62,500 nucleotides of DNA from Chromera velia (taxonomy: Eukaryota > Sar > Chromeraceae), in assembly GCA_018398765.1 (NCBI GenBank), contig JAHBMJ010000112.1:1-62500 (forward strand), in the 5' to 3' direction. Position 1 is the first letter of the stretch, and every line of letters starts with the position of its first letter. Of the stretch, positions 23,525 through 35,354 are shown piece after piece. Both the position numbers and the translations under genes were made by a program. The notes beneath the pieces were generated by a model. That model was given only the letters and a program-made list of their open reading frames with translations, searched no databases and had not been told where the DNA came from.

Positions 23525-24256
23525 CTTGGCAAGAGGGCGGAGGTGGGGTTAGGACGTGTGAAAGGAGGGAAAGAAACCGACGAGGGATACCCAAGACGGT
23601 AGATCGACAACCAAAACACAAAGCAGAGCAGTCAGACACGAAAAACTCGATTAGCCGAGGTAACTCAGACTCCACTCTACTTTGATATCTCTCTAGGTAG
23701 ACAGATCTGCACTGGATCACCTCTCTCTTCTTATTGATCGGCTTAGAAGTGGTGAGCCGTCTCCAAAAGTCGGTCCCCGGAAAGCGAAATGGGTCGGAAA
23801 TGTATGGAAGTTGCTGTATCGGACCGACTTTCCGGGGCCACCAAAGCTCTCCCTCAGCAACATTGAATGGAGGGCTCAAAAACCGAAACCGCGCATGCAT
23901 GTACGCGGGTCCGGCCCGAAAGGCTGTTTTTTCGGTCCATGCACTGTGACGCACGCTCGATATACGCGGCGGCGCGGGACCATGCGGGACCCCGAGGGCC
24001 CGCATATGGGCCCTGCTTGAAGCCTTCAGAAGTCTCATGCAGCCATATCTTCGCCATGCAACATGCATGTCTGAGGACGTCCAAGAGATGCCCTCATCCA
24101 TGAGAGACGTTTTTTATTGCTCGAGCAGAGCGCTCCATAACCGCTTACTTTGTACAGTCTGTGCATTGCCGGGAGCAGACTCTTGGCGGACGTTCTGTGA
24201 GCAACAGGAGACAGGATACCGAATCATCATATTCATAATTTCAACTTTCACTAGAA
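23525..24256. promoter_or_regulatory. Divergent intergenic region between EF-2 (-) and the glycosyltransferase (+)
   Basis: 732 bases separate the two start codons and must hold both promoters. On the EF-2 side the leader just before ATG is pyrimidine-rich. The stretch 23890-24010 is rich in GCATGC, GGGCCCGCATATGGGCCC and GCGGGACC elements, many palindromic. The paired CCCCGGAAAG motif lies at 23772-23839. Confidence 0.55.
23772..23839. promoter_or_regulatory. Inverted CCCCGGAAAG / CTTTCCGGGG pair upstream of EF-2
   Basis: GGTCCCCGGAAAGCG at 23772-23786 is mirrored by CGACTTTCCGGGGCC at 23825-23839. It is about 250-315 bases upstream of the EF-2 start codon, with GCATGCATG near 23892, the same arrangement as at 10355-10443. 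A half-copy, CGGCCCCGGAAAG, is at 38821-38833. Confidence 0.5.
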
Positions 24257-27200
24257 ATGCTTCAGGTGCCAATCATTTTTACCATCTGTTTGGCACTTGT
24301 TTTCCGCTCAGCAGTGGCTCGCCTGGTCGCCCGATGTACACAGGGGACGGCACGGGCCCGAGGAGGCGTTACACAGCCACACGATCACTCGCTGTGCGTG
24401 CTGCGTGATTTGTGCGTTGTAGACGGACAGGTTGTGTGGGATGTGGATGCGCACAGCGACGTCTCTTCCCTCCTTCTTCTAGACCCAAAAAGGGAACACG
24501 GGGGTACTGCAGGAGATGGTGTGCCTCGTCGTGTGCTTGCAGGAGAGTTGTTCTCTCATGTGAATATCTCTCTGGGGGGTTCTGCAGAAAGCGGATCCGG
24601 TTGGAAGCCTGAGATATCATCTCGGCCTGCAGACAATGTTAACCCTCCGGTGTGGCACGTGAACCGGAAGATGAGGGACGAAGTTCTGGTGCTCGGACAG
24701 CTGGGAACCCCCGAGTGTCCTTTGCAATGCTCTGCCGGGAACATTGGCCACTTCCTTTTGGAGACTGTTATCCCAGCTGCAGGGGCACTCGCCGTGTTCG
24801 GACTGCAGTTCGAAGAGCTCCAGTTTGGTTTTGTGGACTCTGTTGAGAGCGGCATCAGGGGGCATGTGGAGAGCGCGAGTGAGTTGGAACGCAGACAGGC
24901 CGAGCGGTCCCGATCGGTGCTTGGAAACTACGTGCGACTTTGGAGCGGTAGAGACCCGCTGATCGTTCCGGATACAACGAATACTGCTGTGTGCTTTCGG
25001 CAAGCAGTGCTCGGGGGGGGGCCTTTCTTTGCCATGAACTGGCTTGGAGGCCGTGGAACCATGCGTGCGTCTGTAGGCAGAGAGGCGTTCCTCCTCGCTG
25101 CAGACACAGCGAGGCAGATTGTGTGGCGGCGCTTGGGACTGCACCCACATTTGGCGGCAGATGCCCCACTGCCGCCGGCCCTGAATGCAGAGCGGCCCCT
25201 GCGTGTCACTCTGGTTGGTGTCGTCTTGTTCTGCATGCGTAGCCTTACTTGTGTTGAGACTCAACCGCTTGTTGGAGCTGTGTGTTTTGTGTCTTCCCTT
25301 CAGTTTTTGTGTGGTTTTGCCGGTTCCCCTTAGGTCTGTGCTGCCTCTCTCCACCCTCTTTCCATCACCTCGTCTCCTAGCGCGCCTGATTGCCCTCTAG
25401 ATACTCAGGTCTCCTCTTGTTGTTGTGGGTGTAAGAAAAGAGAGATTGGCTTGAGTGTGTCTCTGTGTGTGAGAGGGAGAGAGAGAGAGAGGCAGGCAGA
25501 CAGATAGTCAGATAGATTGACAGACAGACAAATAGAAAGAGCAGGATTCTGAAACAGACAGAGAGTGAGAGAAAGAGAGAATCAAAGGGCAACACGAGCT
25601 CGGTCGGTTGGTCGCTCGGGTGTGCAGGTGGAGAAAAAGATCAAAAACGCCAAAAACGACACCGGAAAGGCCATCCTTGGCATTCACAGACTCGCCTCTG
25701 ACCTGCAGAGGGTTTTGGGGAGTGCAGTTGAGGTGACCGTGGTATCTTGGGTCGACATGGAACCTGAACAGTGGACAACAGCGCTGTACCATACAGACGT
25801 CAGCTCCGTAGCTTGCGCTCTGTATTTCCCTCTAGAGCGCGCGCTCTCTCTCTCTGTCTCTCCCTCTTTGTGTGCGTGTGCGTGTGTGTGTGCGAGCGTG
25901 CGTGCGTGCGTGCGTGTGTGTGTGTGCGTGCGTGCGTGCGTGTGTGTGTAAGAGAGAGGGGGGGCGGGGGTGGAGGGGTAGAAAACAGGAAGGAAGAGAG
26001 AGAACTCCGTGAGGGGTTCAGGAAGGGAGAGTTTACTTGGCAGGATGGCTCACCTACGTTTGCTTGGACTCTCTCCCGACATCTCAATCAAAATCTCTGT
26101 AAATTGCATCGGTGATTCTGTCTCTATTGTCGTTCTCCATGTGTTTTCTCTTCTGTTTGGAAATCGATCTTCTTGCCCTTTGTCTCTGTTCTTTGTGAAG
26201 TCCACGCAGGCGATGCACCTGTGTGTTTGCTTAAGCGTATGTATGTGTGTATGTGTGGTTCGGGTGCGTGTCTGGACGAGAGAACAATTGCAGGTGCTGA
26301 TCTCTCCTCCAGGTGCAGTGGCGTACAACGGCCTTCTGCTTCGTCCCTCTGCAGTGGCCCTGGTGCTCCCTGCGTGCGGGTCCTGGATATCTCAGGATTG
26401 GTGGGTGAACTTCCAAAGCGGGGGGGAGGACGCAGTCACGTGCTCTGCATTTGTGGAGGGGGGGGGGCAGGTGGGAAGGCAGGTGGAGGCACTTTCTGTC
26501 TCCTCCCTGTCGTGCGGTGCGTTTGAGACCGTCTTTCTCCCTATCGCTAGCCTGATTTTGTATGACCTCCAGAAGGAGGAGATAGTCCCTTCGTTGGTAT
26601 GTGGGAGGCTCCATTTCCTCTTGAATCCACAAAATCTTGCCCAACGGGTCTGTGAGGTGGCAGAGGATATGTCTAGAGAATCCAAAAGGCTAGACAGTGT
26701 GTGCAAAAGCCTAGATCTTCCTGTTTCCGAAGCCTCTCCCAGATCTTGTCCGTCAATTGAGCCTCTGTCCTTGTCCAAAAAAGAAGGCATGGAAGAGTGG
26801 CCTCTGTCCTTGTCCAAAGAAGAAGGCATGGAAGAGCCTCTGTGCTTGTCCAAAGAAGAAGGCATGGAAGAGTGGTCGGGGAAGAGAGAGAACGGAGAGA
26901 TGATAGAAAGGGGGGTAGATGAGGGACAGAAAGGAGACAGTTTGAGTCCAACTCTGCGTATTGTCATTTTCGTCAAGGCCGTTGCTCCCCCTCTGTTCGC
27001 CCTTCTGCGTTCACTCCAACAGTCTGATCTGGGAATTTCCAACCAAGTGGATCTTCACCTGATCCTCCCATCCCCCCCGTCAGAGGGAGAAGAAGAGCCT
27101 CCGCCTCCTCCTTTTCCTTCTCCTTCTGTGACCGGGGAGGAGGACGGTCTCCCTAGAGACAGGCCGAGCGCGAAGCCAACAAAGTTTCAAGAAAAAACGA

Positions 27201-28345
27201 CCACTCACAGCAGAACACAACCCAGGTTACACAAAAACGGGGTCGGCACCCCGCTATCGCCTACACTCAAAAGTGCTGTGTCTGAAGAGACCCCGCCCTC
27301 TTTGCAGTACAGCTTGCAGGAAACCGAAAATGCGCCCGTGTGCACTTCTTCGGAGGTTCATCTCGGTCAGGAGGGGGGAGAGTGTGGGGGGATGTCGGGG
27401 AGGAGCGCTTCAGATTTTGTGTCTTTCCCCCCGTCTATGAGTGTGAATCTAAATGATTCTCTGAACAAGTCTGCCTCCTCCAGCTGCGAGTCGGGACTCG
27501 AGGCTCTCGAAAATTTCTTTTGGCCCTTTGGACGGAAACGAATTGTCCAGGTATCCCACGCCACGGACACAAACACACACGAAGGCCGCACCAACCCCAG
27601 CCTTGATCTGTCGATTTTGGAAGCCCTGAAGTGGACAGTGATGTCTGCGAAAAATGAGGGTGAGGTGCAAAGAGATAAGAGTCCCCCGAGGCTTCTGTTG
27701 CTTGACGATGAAATTGTCGTCTCTCCCTTCTTCCTTCGATTCATCGAGGAATGCCACAACGCACTGGAAGGGCACCCGAACTTCGCAGGCTGCTCACTGC
27801 TCCCGCCCCGGGGATGCAGCCTGACGCACGCATGCCCAGACACAGCCCTGCGTCCCATGGAGTTCTTCGCCCGCCTGTCGGCGTCTGGGTCCGGTGCGTT
27901 TTTGCACCCGTTGCTGGGCTTTGTTGTTGCGTTTTCGCCCTCTCTGGAGTCTTGGGCCTCTTTCGTTGGCCGACTCGAAGGGGCCGTGAAGGACGGGAAG
28001 GCTCCTTTAGGAGGCCTCCCCGGGATGGAGGGGGTGTTCCGGTCCATGATGGAGAGTCTGCCTCCGGGGGCTGAAAAGGAAAGCGGGAGCCAGGGAGGTG
28101 GAGAAAAGGGAGTCCCATGGAAGTGGCCAGCTTTCCATCTGCAATACGCCATTGAGCAGGTCAAATTGGTGGCCTCCGCAACGTTAGCCACAGGCCAAGG
28201 AAGTGAAGGCTTTGCTATTCAATGGCCACGAGGGGGGAAGCCGACCGGAAGGCTTGTTACCGAATGGAGCGAGAAGCATAGACCGATTTCCAGGAGTCCC
28301 CCAGTGGTATCACTGGATGGGAGGCTACATATTAACACTGTATGA
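24257..28345 (+). CDS. Secretory-pathway fusion glycosyltransferase: GT61 domain plus GT-A-like domain
   Basis: Three exons, 24257-25213, 25628-25798 and 26294-28345, all phase 0, give 1059 residues. The start opens a hydrophobic signal or anchor segment (VPIIFTICLALVF).
The first half fits family GT61 (DUF563), which transfers pentoses or GlcNAc in the Golgi or ER: GNIGHFLLE near residue 161, and HTDVLISPPGA spanning the exon 2/3 join, the ISPHGA-type motif of the family.
After an acidic, Ser/Pro-rich linker, a second fold begins near residue 596 (LRIVIFVKAVAP). It carries LLLLDDEIVVSPFF near residue 846, like the acidic metal-binding motif of GT-A enzymes. The family of that second domain is inference. 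The linker has an in-frame repeat of KEEGMEE. Substrates cannot be read from the sequence. Minus-strand open frames across this locus are shadows. Confidence 0.8.
25436..25500. repeat. GA-rich and GACA microsatellite in an intron
   Basis: GTGT, GAGA and CAGACAGATAG units in the first intron of the glycosyltransferase gene. A further CT, GTGC and GT run at 25841-25950 lies in its second intron. Confidence 0.8.
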
Positions 28346-29571
28346 TCGTAGCATTTAAAGTAAGTTACATTCATATAATCAGTAATACGAAACCGTCAAA
28401 ACATATTGGAACGCTTTTTATATATTTGTTTATATCATTTTGTATAGCATATTGCTGCCAGTGATAATTCATCCCTATGCATCTATACAAATCAATTTTG
28501 TTTCAGTAAAAAAACGACTTTTTTAAAAATTTTTTACTACCATGGGCGACAAAAGTATTGTACATTTTTTTATGGAGTTGGCGAAGATTCGTTTTTGAAG
28601 TTGACACTGGATCAAGCGGGCTAGAATAGAAGTAGATACAGCATAAAGTATTACTTTAAAGTAATTGGCTGTACACGTCCTCAATTGGCAAAGCTAGATT
28701 GAATTATAAATTTATGTCTTACTTTTTATAGGCTTGGTCGATCGGTCACTTCAGAAAAAATAAGTTTACTTATATTTGAGACATATTCTCCCCACAACCC
28801 CTAATTAACACCTGATTGAAACCGTTATAGCTTACTAATTTAATTGTATAAATGTTTACTTCTTGTCATATTTCATTGGCGCTAGAGAAGTCAAAAGATG
28901 AGTATATAAAACTTATGTCGCCGATGGTAGTATAGTTATAAAAAATAAGGTCAGTTTATAACAGTCTAACGATGTTGGGCTAACAAAGGTAAGGATAGTG
29001 ATAGTGATTTTAACACTGATTTAATTGGTGCAGGTAGAGCAGTGTACAATCATTTTGGCGACATAATGTGTAACGTACTCTAAATTTTTGCTCAGGTATA
29101 TATACCAGTTTTAAATTTTTTTGAATGTAAAAATACTTAATTGTAGACGGGTTTTTTTTTCTTGAAAAAAAGCAACAGGGAAATGAAAGAGTTGCACTAA
29201 TTGGGATAACTTGGGAGCTGTGACAAAGTCCGGCGTTCGCATTCTGAACTTGCCTTGCGCGCGCGAGCGAAAATGTTTTTTTTTTGCAAGCATGCACATG
29301 GATGTTCCTGTAGCTTTGTGTATATACGTATATTCGTATACTGCTTCGATCCATATACACAGAGCTGTCACTTGTAAGTCTACACACAAGCAGACGTAGT
29401 TTGGTACAGATGCATTCTGAAATAGAAAGTGCACCATTCTGCCTACCCTTCTGTGAGTCCAGCTAGGTACGCGTCCGGCAAGTCAGAGCAAATAACACAC
29501 ACAGCGCTTCATCCGAGGCCCGCAAAGACGGCTGGTGAGCCCATGGCCATGCAGACTGAACCAGGATCTTG
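28346..29571. other. AT-rich intergenic region
   Basis: Mostly AT-rich with poly-A/T runs from 28346 to about 29220, then a more GC-rich 350 bases before the next start codon that probably holds the promoter of the Gly/Ser-rich gene. I see no gene, terminal repeats or target duplications here. Confidence 0.6.
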
Positions 29572-32500
29572 ATGTCTGCTTTTGACTATCCTGAGGGTGC
29601 ACAAGGCGGTCGTCCTCCAACACGCAGAATGTCCGCTGGAAGCCAACCCCGGGGGGGGTCAGCAGGGGGCCGCCGGTTCAGCCAGCCCCCTCCATATTCC
29701 AACGCGGGAAGCCTTCAGGGGTCCCGTCGATCCTCCTGGGCTCCTGGAGCTGCACCCATCGGAGTGCACAGACCCCCCGAAGAGGACGCAAACTCTCGAA
29801 TCGTGTTCAGGGGCAATGAGAACGGAGGGGGTGACTTTCCAGAGGCAGGAGAGCCCCGGAGGCGATCGGTAAGAAAGAGAAGAGAAGGACCAACCTTGAT
29901 TGCATGCATGCGGTTGGACTTCTGCGTTTGCTTGCAAGGGTCCTGTATCTAGAGAAAGGGGCGGGTTTTTTGGCTTAATGACAAGTTGAGAAGCGAAAGA
30001 GCTGCGTACAAGTGCGGACGTGTGGATGAAAAGTCCAAAGAAAGAAAATCGATTCACCGATTTTCTTGTTCTCGTATATATATTCCTTGAAGCGTCGATC
30101 TTTCCTTCCTGCCTGACTGCCTGCCGTCCTTCGATCAATGATCGAATAGATCAATAATTAAGCGGAGCGTAGCTCGCTGGTGTGTTTCTCGCACTGTTCG
30201 GATGAAGAGAACTTCAGTTTCATTTGTCTACTTTACTTTCATTTTTCCGTGGCGTGCTTTCCGCCGATCCCCAACAAACACTAGCTAATGCGTCCGTGTC
30301 CACCGCCCGTCTTCTGTTCCTTTACCCTGATCCTCCCTCTGCACTTATGTTTCTCCCCACCCTGAACTTTCTCCACACGTCATCCTCCCAAGTTCAATAA
30401 TAATATGCCCTCCCCTCTCTTTTCGTCTACTGGTTGCTTGCTTGCTCGCTGGCCTGCTTCCTTCGTGCTCCCAAGGCCCCCCCCCTTGCTCGTCTTCCCT
30501 GCCTTTCCATCTCACACCTTGCCTCAGCTCTCAGCCCGCTTCCCCGTCTCTTCTTCTCTTTACTTGCAGGCCTCCAGGGGAGAGGGCTACTCAGAATACC
30601 AGGTGGGCAAAGCAGGTCGAAGTTCAGTGGTGCCCCCACCCCTGAGGAGGGAAGGGCCATGTGTTTGGCGGCCAGGAATGAAGGCAGGAAGTGAGGGGGA
30701 GGAGAAGGAGGCTTGCTCGGAACATAAAGACGAAAAGCAGAAAAAGAGGATCAAGGACGGATCGAATTTTCTGCATCGCCGTACCATGTGTTTCAGTCTC
30801 ACTCAGAGTTTCTAAGCTCAGCAGTCTCAAGCATCAAATTTCTTTCCCCTTTAGTTAGTTCATTTCCCCCCTCCGTTCCCGTCTATTCATTCCTGCAGGA
30901 CCACCCTGGAGACCCCCAAGCAGAGGAGTACGACGAAGGCTCGATTCATGCGGTGCGTTTGTCTGTACGGCCTTTGCAAAGATAATTGGTGTGAGTGACG
31001 TTTGATCGAGTGCCCGTCTGTGATTCGATCGGTTCTTTACAGATGATGATGGATTGCTCTGAAAATTCATGCACACGCAGCTCGAGGGTCGGTCACTCAG
31101 GCAGGCGATTCTTCAGTCTTGAATCCTTTTTTGGCGTGCTCCATCCATTCGAATGAAGTCAATCTGTATGTCGGCATATGACTCTACCGATTTCCCTGCC
31201 TGCCTGCCTGCCTGGCTACGTCTCTACAGAGTCGCCGGGGATCTGCACACTACCAGCATTTACCTACTTTGGACCCAAAGCAGGCCCTCATAGAGTTCTC
31301 TGTGGCCGACGATTCGTTTGTGGGGGAGGACGGTCTCCGCCGCCGTTCGTTTGCGGCCCCCCCTCTGTCCCCGGGTTCTGAGGATTTTGGAGACGGAGTA
31401 GAAGCGGACGGGGAGGGTGACTACGGACCGGGGGGTGAGTTGGAGCCCGAAAGCAAAGACCCAGTAGATCCTGGGAGAGACGGGGAGACTTATTATCAAG
31501 AGAGCCGACGGGGATCCGCATCTGCACACTCAGTGCGGTCAGGTCGTTCTGCTTCTGTCGGGCAAGGTGGGGGGAGACGGGCAAGTCAACAAAGCAGCAG
31601 ACCGGGGGGAAGGGGGTCCGTCCATTCGAGTGTAGGGTCGGCGGGACGTAGGGGGTCTGTTGGGGTCCTTGTAAGATCTCGGGAGAACTCTTTTGATATC
31701 AAGAATGAAGGGGGGGGAGGGGGAGATTGGGGAGGGGGGGGTGGTCTCGCACGTTCGCATTCGTACGGATCATTTCGAAGTGGAGGAGATGGGGGGGGTG
31801 GGGGGTCGTTAATTGATGAAATTCGGCGACTTCAGGATAAAGTAGCTGAGCTTGAGGAAATACAGAGGGAGGGGGATGGAGGTAGGAGACGGAGGTCATC
31901 AGGCGGAGGAACCCGGATGTCTCAGGGGAAGAGCCAGTCTGCGTCTTACGATTCAATTCAAGATGACGGGGAAGGATCTTATTACTCTCACAGCCAACCC
32001 CCGAGAAGGCAATCTCAATTGAGTAGAGGGGGGGGATCTCAGCCTGGCCGGGGGGGCAGCGCTGGGGGGTATTCTGATCAGTACACCCGAAGCAGAAGTG
32101 GTTCCTATGCAAGTCAGCAGAGTGAATCACAGACAGCTTCCCAGCAGCCCCGTCTCCGTCGTGTGTCCGGTTCCTCCAACTCGTTATCTCAAACCCAACA
32201 ATCCCAATCCCAGCTGTCGGGGTCTCAGGGTTCCCGGGAATTTTATGGATCGGAGGAATACGATCAAGAGCAGAGTTGGGTTGAAGAGGGAGAAGGGGAA
32301 GATTACGGAGACGATGCGGGGGATTATAGAAGAGGGTCAGTTCGATCGGGTTCTCGTAGCCAATCTCGGTCCTCTCTGGGATCAGGTTCTTACTATTCGA
32401 GGGACGGGGGGAGGAGACGCTCCCAGCCAGAGAGTCAACAGGGACATCGCAGAGACAGCCAAGGGAGGGAGCGTCTGCCCTCAGTCCCTGAGGGGGACGA

Positions 32501-35354
32501 CGTCGTCTTTCGAGTCGTTGACTCTCGAGAGGGGGAGATGGGGAGGCTCCAGATGTACGGAGACAGAAAACCTGGGGTGAGTCAGTGAGTGAGTGAGTGA
32601 GTGAGTGAGTGAGTGCGTGCGTGAGTGAGTGAGTGAGTGAGTGAGTGCGTGCGTGCGTGCGCGCGTGAGTGAGTGAGTGAGTAAGTGCGTGCGTGCGTGC
32701 GTGCGTGCGTGAGTGAGTGCGTGAGTGAGTGCGTGAGTGAGTGCGTGCGTGCGTGCGTGCGTGAGTGAGCGGGTGCGTGCGTGAGTGAGTGAGTGAGTGA
32801 GTGAGTGAGTAAGAAAGTGGGTGGGTGAGTGAGTGAGTGAGTGAGTGAGTGAGTGCGTGAGTGAGTGAGTGAGTGCGTGCGTGCGTGTGTGAGTGAGTGG
32901 GTGCATGCGTGAGTGAGTGAGTGAGTGAGTGAGTAAGAAAGTGGGTGGGTGAGTGAGTGAGTGAGTGAGTGAGTGAGTGTCTTTCTCTTCCAAGACGGAA
33001 AGAACGACAGACAGACAGACAGGCAGACAGACAATCGTGTATGCATGCGAGCACGCAAACAGAAGGGCGGATCCATGGATTGACAGATTGACAGCAATTA
33101 AAGAATGCAGGCGGGCAGCAAGGCAATCACATCTGCGAGTGAAACAAAAGAGTTGCTTGCTTTTTTCAATACAGAGAGAGGCTTTCGATCCAACCGTTTT
33201 ACTGCGAAAGATTTTCATGACGAAATAAAGGAAGCGATCCCTCCAATTCAAGTTCAGAAGGACGTTCCTCTTCTGAAAGTACACATGTGCAAAGCTACAC
33301 AGTTATGCACAGAAAAGTGATGGAATGACACAGCTCAATTTTCGTCTTTCTGAACGACTGTATGCATGCAGCGAAGCAGCACCAACAACGCCTCTGAGGA
33401 GTTGGCCCATCTCCTGAGGAGTGCGGGGATGCAGTTGGAGAACGGGCCTGTGACAATAGAGACCTCCAACGGGAGGAGCCTCGATGAGGGGGGGGACCTG
33501 ATCATTCGGGCCAACGGGAGGTCTGTGGTTCTACGGGCAGGCAGGACGACAATGACCACACGTGCCCACACCGCGTGCTCCCACACTCCGGCAGCCGCTT
33601 TCCGACGTTTGGGGGGGGGGTGTGCGGGGCAGCATGACACTTTTGTAGTCACTGCCCGAGGTAGCCCTAGAGAAGGGGGGACAGAGGACGACGGCATGGT
33701 TTTGGAAGGCCCCGAGGAAGGGGCGAGAGACGGGGCAGCGGATCCCCAGCCCAGCTGGAGGAGAGGGGTGCCTGAACAACACCTGCGAAGGAAGGTTAGT
33801 CAAAAGTAGACGACGAGCGTGCGTTCGTGTATACAATCAACGCCTTTTTTTGCACTCATGAAACATACAAACTAAGAAGAAAAGCAACCTCAGGGTCGGT
33901 ACGAGAATCGTCCATGTGCCATCGCGAAGAACAGGGGTGGCAAGTCACTCGGCACACGTACCCATTTGCATATTTGTTGTCTGGTGACGCCTTTTTGATT
34001 CCTGCAGAGTGTGAGGAGGAGGACGTTTTTGTCTTCTGTTTTCGTGTTTCCTACTTTGTTTCTCTGATTTGGAATTAAGTGACTGACTAAACACACGCTT
34101 TGCTTGCAGGGACGGGGTGCATGGAAGTTCCGTCTCCCTCAACTCTCACAAAGAGTAGGGCCCCCCCACTGCACGGGCAGGTCTCACCGTGCAGAAACAG
34201 CAGCCGTCCATTTTGAGACACATGGATGCACCCACCCCCATTCCCCGTATGTTCATTCCGACGGCCGTGTCGCCGAAGAGCCGGGGCTTTGTGAGCGCAA
34301 CATTCAGGGGAGGGCAGTGGGAACGTGTATGAAGCACGGGGCAGCGGCGGTCTCTGTAAACAATTGTGGATCTAATCAGCCCTGTAGGTGGTCCCCGAAC
34401 GGTGTCGAGCGTCCCCCCCCCGGTATGTGTTTTGAGACGTTGCTCCGGAGAAGTCAGCAATACGGAACTGCAGAGTGCTGCCATGGAGATCTCCTGCGGC
34501 ATTCGAGGCAGAAGAAGAAAGAAGACTTAGGGGAGGGAATGGAGGAGGAAGAAGAAGCGGCATAGCGCGACTGCATAGGGACTTACGTTCGTGCATATGC
34601 AGTGACCGATTGATGCATGATCGAATTTAGCCAAGACTTGAAGAATTCAGTGAAGCTCTCCACTGCATGGGAGCAGGGGGACGTGTGTGCATTCAATCGT
34701 GCCTTCACTTTTTGATCGTCTCGCGCGGAGTTGTGCGTGCGTCATGACCATACCGCATCGCTCGGGGGAAAGTAGGGGAGAGGGGGGGAGGGGGGAACGC
34801 AGACAGAGAGGGAAAGAGACAGACAGACAAACAGAAAGATACAGACAGAGCCGGTAAGATGGTGCGGACAGAAAGGAAGGAGGGAGGGAGAGAGGAGTAG
34901 GGTCAGGCAGAGATTCAGAGAGAAAGGGAAGGGAAGGGAAGGGAAGAAGGTCGGGGCGGGGGGATCTGAGCGGGAGAGAGCGAAAAAGATGGTTCAGGTC
35001 ATCGCATAGAGGCATGCAGAGAAAACAAGGGAGGAAAGCCCTCTGTGTCCATCCAGCTGGGCAGGGAAGAGGGAGGAGAACTAGGGAGGCTTTGTGTTCG
35101 CGTATCTGTATGTGTATCCGTCCGTCCGAAGACAACTGAATCAAGAGAAGAAGAAAGAAAGTTGTCGGACAGGAGTTGTCAGTCAAATTGAATTGACAAT
35201 TGATGTTTCTCTTTACCCTCCTTCCCCGTCTCTCTTCCTCTTCCTCCATCCAAATGTGCAGAAGAAAGCAAATCTCCTGTTTCTCACGCAGCTTGCAGAG
35301 ACATTCAAAACTCCTGGCAGAAGCGCAACCAAGCACGAGATCAATCTTCAGTAG
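29572..35354 (+). CDS. Gly/Ser/Arg-rich low-complexity protein with a short coiled coil
   Basis: Exons 29572-29868, 30570-30602, 30899-30952, 31230-32576 and 33372-33794 all join in phase 0. A sixth exon probably ends at 34326 (starting at 34159 or 34195), and a last exon at 35262-35354 ends HEINLQ. The product is about 790-805 residues. An alternative sixth exon from 34112 in another frame stays open to 34565; RNA must decide. Exon 4 is rich in RRGS, SRSGS and SQSQ patterns and poly-Gly, with one helical segment, IDEIRRLQDKVAELEEIQ, likely coiled coil. The C-terminal exons look more folded. No known domain is visible. The Arg-Ser patterns would suit heavy phosphorylation and disorder, as in cytoskeletal or RNA-granule proteins, but that is inference. 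The exon 4 donor opens straight into a 400-base GTGA/GTGC repeat. Confidence 0.68.
32577..32985. repeat. GTGA/GTGC microsatellite starting at a splice donor
   Basis: About 400 bases of GAGT and GCGT units begin at the donor GTGAGT of the exon ending at 32576. The large minus-strand frames reading THSLTHSLTH across it are artefacts. Confidence 0.95.

Noticed and set aside
24617-28191. Minus-strand open frames of 245 and 274 codons opposite the glycosyltransferase
   Set aside because: They mirror coding exons on the plus strand and carry no motifs of their own.
32481-33284. Long minus-strand open frames (up to 475 codons) reading THSLTHSLTH
   Set aside because: They are translations of the GTGA/GTGC microsatellite within an intron of the plus-strand gene.
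34104-34565. 154-codon plus-strand frame as the true last exon of the Gly/Ser-rich gene
   Set aside because: A strong acceptor precedes it, but the other frame gives a more plausible sequence that joins a further exon; left as unresolved.
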